DNA of 64,000 bases from the NCBI GenBank assembly GCA_963735025.1, contig CAVTJG010000009.1:868001-932000 (forward strand). The letters are read 5' to 3'. This document shows positions 62,626 through 64,000 of the stretch, one piece after another (the first letter of the stretch is position 1; each line of letters opens with the position of its first letter). This stretch comes from JAABRB01 sp963735025. Lineage in GTDB: Bacteria; Pseudomonadota; Gammaproteobacteria; Burkholderiales; SG8-39. A program made the translations under genes and the position numbers. The notes under the pieces are model-generated. The model was not told the origin of the DNA and ran no database searches. It was given only the letters and a program-made list of their open reading frames with translations.

Positions 62626-62949
62626 TCAGACAGTCGCGCGGCGCAGAGCGTGCTTGAGGCCGTGGATCTCGCGCAGGACCGGCTGCAGGCCGTCACGCCC
62701 CGTCGAGGCGAGGATCTCGTCGCGCTTCTTCTTCAGCTCCTTGATGCGCGTCTTGACCTTCTGCTTGTCGATGCCTTCGGCGTGATGATGCGCGTGCATG
62801 TCGACGCCGAGCGCCGTGCAGAGCGCCTTGAGCAGGTGATCCTTGTTGAGCTGGGTGTAGCCCTTCACCGCCTCGTGCTCGAGACCTTTCGCGATCTCGC
62901 GCAGCTCGGTGACCTTCTTCTTCTTGAGTTCCTCGTAGGTATGCGCCAT
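62626..62949 (-). CDS. Small Rho_N/SAP-like helical protein
   Basis: 107 aa, basic. Residues 4-48 (YEELKKKKVTELREIAKGLEH...LNKDHLLKALCTALGV) resemble the Rho N-terminal or SAP-type three-helix domain, which binds nucleic acids. A His-rich loop (DMHAHHHAEG) and a Lys-rich helix (KVKTRIKELKKKRDEILAS) follow. GGAGAAG six bases before ATG 62949 supports the start. Similar short proteins occur in betaproteobacteria without a known role. It lies between the Tim44-like and beta-synthase genes. Confidence 0.75.
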   Translation of the reverse strand: MAHTYEELKKKKVTELREIAKGLEHEAVKGYTQLNKDHLLKALCTALGVDMHAHHHAEGIDKQKVKTRIKELKKKRDEILASTGRDGLQPVLREIHGLKHALRRATV

Positions 62950-63014
62950 GGGTCTTCTCCAGTATCAGCCGGGGATGCGCCAATTATGACAGCGACCGGG
63001 GGACCTGCACACGC

Positions 63015-63038
63015 GGCCGCCTCCAGGGCGGCCTTTTT
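63015..63038 (+). terminator. Hairpin with T-run oriented on the plus strand
   Basis: GGCCGCC (63015-63021), a 5-base loop and GGCGGCC (63027-63033), followed by TTTTT (63034-63038). It has the shape of an intrinsic terminator for plus-strand transcription, although both flanking genes are on the minus strand. On the minus strand it is a bare hairpin 3' of the Tim44-like gene. Confidence 0.5.
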
Positions 63039-63053
63039 CGCCATAACAAAGGC

Positions 63054-63900
63054 TCAGGACACCTGTTGAATTCCAGCGAGCAGCCAGCCCGACTGACCTT
63101 TCTCGGGCTTCTTCAGATTCCAGACCTCGTCGAACGGCGTCGGCGCGCCGTCCCGCTCCTCGCGGAGCATGCCGGAGAAGCGGATGCTCGCCCAGTGCAT
63201 GCCGTTCTCGGTCACCACCTCGAGCAGCTCCGCGTTCAGCGTCACAACGTCCGTGTGGCCACCCGCGGCGCTGTGCGCCGAGACATCGCGCTCGAGCGCC
63301 TCGAACATCTCCTCGGTGACGAGATTGCGAATCGACTCCAGGTCGCCGCGATCGTTCGCCGCCTGCATGGCGATGAAGTTCTTGCGTGCCTGGCGCAGGA
63401 AGCCGTCCGAGTCGAAGCCGGCGGGTATCCGCGCAGCGGCGGGCGGACCGTACTCCGGGGACAGGCGCCAGGTCGGGCATCTGCGAAGGCGGCGGCGCGG
63501 CCACGGTCTCGCGTCCCAATCCCGCGTACTGCATGCTCTGCGCCTGCGGCGCCATGCGCGGGCGCATGGCCCGCATCACGAACCCGAGCACAACCACGAT
63601 GGCGACACCGATCAGGAGCGCCGTCAGTAGCGTTCCCATCTGATCGCCGAAGAGATAAGCGAGGCCCAGGCCGGCCGCGAGGCCCGCCAGCGGCGCCAGC
63701 CAGCGACCGGGGCCGGACTGGGGGACGCCCTGCTGGGGCGTCTGGGCCTGCGGCTGGACAGCGGGCGGCCGCTGTGGCGTCACCGCCTGGCGCTGCGTGC
63801 CGAGGCTGCGCGCGCCGCCGAAACGCCGCGCCTCGGCGTCGGTCGGGAACAACCCTGAAATCATCAGGGTAGCGAACACGGTTGCCCAAAAAGCCTTCAT
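63054..63900 (-). CDS. Tim44-like domain protein (one frame break)
   Basis: About 281 aa after removing one base near 63445 (282 codons). It has a signal-like N-terminus (ATLMISGLFPTDAEARRFG), a Gln/Pro linker, two helices (APLAGLAAGLGLAYLFG, LLIGVAIVVVLGFVMRAM) and a C-terminal Tim44/Mba1-like domain (DGFLRQARKNFIAMQAANDRGDLESIRNLVTEEMFEALERD, then WASIRFSGMLREERDGAPTPFDEVWNL). Betaproteobacterial ubiE-ubiJ-ubiB regions usually carry such a gene. It may help membrane lipid or protein handling, but no function is established. GGAGG lies 6 bases before ATG 63900. Confidence 0.87.
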
Positions 63901-63956
63901 GGTCTTCCTCCATTCATCGATGGCGCGTCACTGCGAAATGCAACGCAATGCTGCGG

Positions 63957-64000
63957 CTAGTACTTGAAGCCGCGGTGCAGCGCGACGACGCCGGCGGCGA
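63957..64000 (-). CDS. ubiE: 3' end of ubiE (ubiquinone/menaquinone C-methyltransferase)
   Basis: The last 14 complete codons read AAGVVALHRGFKY then TAG at 63957-63959. The GVVALHRGYK/F ending is characteristic of UbiE. The remainder lies beyond the right edge. It is co-directional with the Tim44-like gene 56 bases downstream. The presence of ubiJ and ubiB on the same strand strongly supports this reading despite its short length. Confidence 0.75.
   Translation of the reverse strand, partial: AAGVVALHRGFKY

Noticed and set aside
1..64000. tRNA, rRNA, CRISPR, insertion sequences, prophage or integrase sites
   Set aside because: I looked for conserved tRNA loops, repeat-spacer arrays, transposase-like proteins and terminal repeats and found none that I could support.

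Overview
This is a GC-rich, gene-dense bacterial window whose content points to a betaproteobacterium (Burkholderiales/Rhodocyclales-like) as an inference from gene content. The evidence is a ubiquinone cluster with ubiE, ubiJ and ubiB, ketone-body/polyhydroxyalkanoate-type genes, VanZ, DUF3141 and SulP families, and GC-rich third codon positions. There are no rRNA or tRNA genes, CRISPR arrays, insertion sequences or phage genes that I can support.

Layout. (1) 1-3.7 kb, plus strand: tripartite efflux system (outer-membrane factor, HlyD-type fusion protein, DUF2955 inner-membrane protein). (2) 3.8-6.4 kb: PPK2 polyphosphate kinase and a SulP anion transporter. (3) 6.7-9.5 kb: patatin phospholipase, acetoacetate decarboxylase and 3-hydroxybutyrate dehydrogenase. 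(4) 9.5-16.1 kb: a soluble molybdopterin oxidoreductase, its four-cluster ferredoxin subunit, a large composite flavoprotein (NuoF-like + GltD-like + ferredoxin + Cys-pair tail) and a BASS-type transporter. (5) 16.1-22.3 kb: GH63-like glucosidase, GH13 glycosidase, zinc glucose-dehydrogenase-type enzyme and an aquaporin. (6) 22.3-26.6 kb: a broken lipoprotein hydrolase, DUF2950, DUF3300, GNAT. (7) 26.8-32.1 kb: DUF3141 (PHA-synthase-like), phosphate acyltransferase, acetate kinase, FabI. (8) 32.1-41.6 kb, minus strand: envelope and general genes (glycine-zipper lipoprotein, solute-binding protein, AsmA, VanZ, macrodomain, EEP hydrolase, PLD-VTT fusion, MscS). (9) 42.0-42.5 kb: a plus-strand histone-like basic protein. 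(10) 42.5-50.3 kb, minus: a probable catabolic operon with an isochorismatase-type cysteine hydrolase, two PuuE-like CE4 paralogues and a complete LivHMKGF-type ABC importer. (11) 50.4-64 kb, minus: glycosyltransferase 39, large AsmA protein, sodium:solute symporter, ubiB, DUF2238, cystathionine gamma-lyase/synthase, ubiJ, cystathionine beta-synthase, a small Rho_N-like protein, a Tim44-like protein and the 3' end of ubiE.

About 30 single-base frame breaks split otherwise well-conserved genes, mainly at 9.5-30.3 kb and 52-53.7 kb. Most are repaired by deleting one base, often from a doubled or tripled G or C, and in every complete gene the repaired length is a whole number of codons. I therefore treat them as probable sequence errors and annotate the genes as whole. 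The most interesting units are the composite NAD(P)H-type molybdoenzyme operon and the PuuE-like/cysteine-hydrolase/Liv operon; the substrates of both are unknown.
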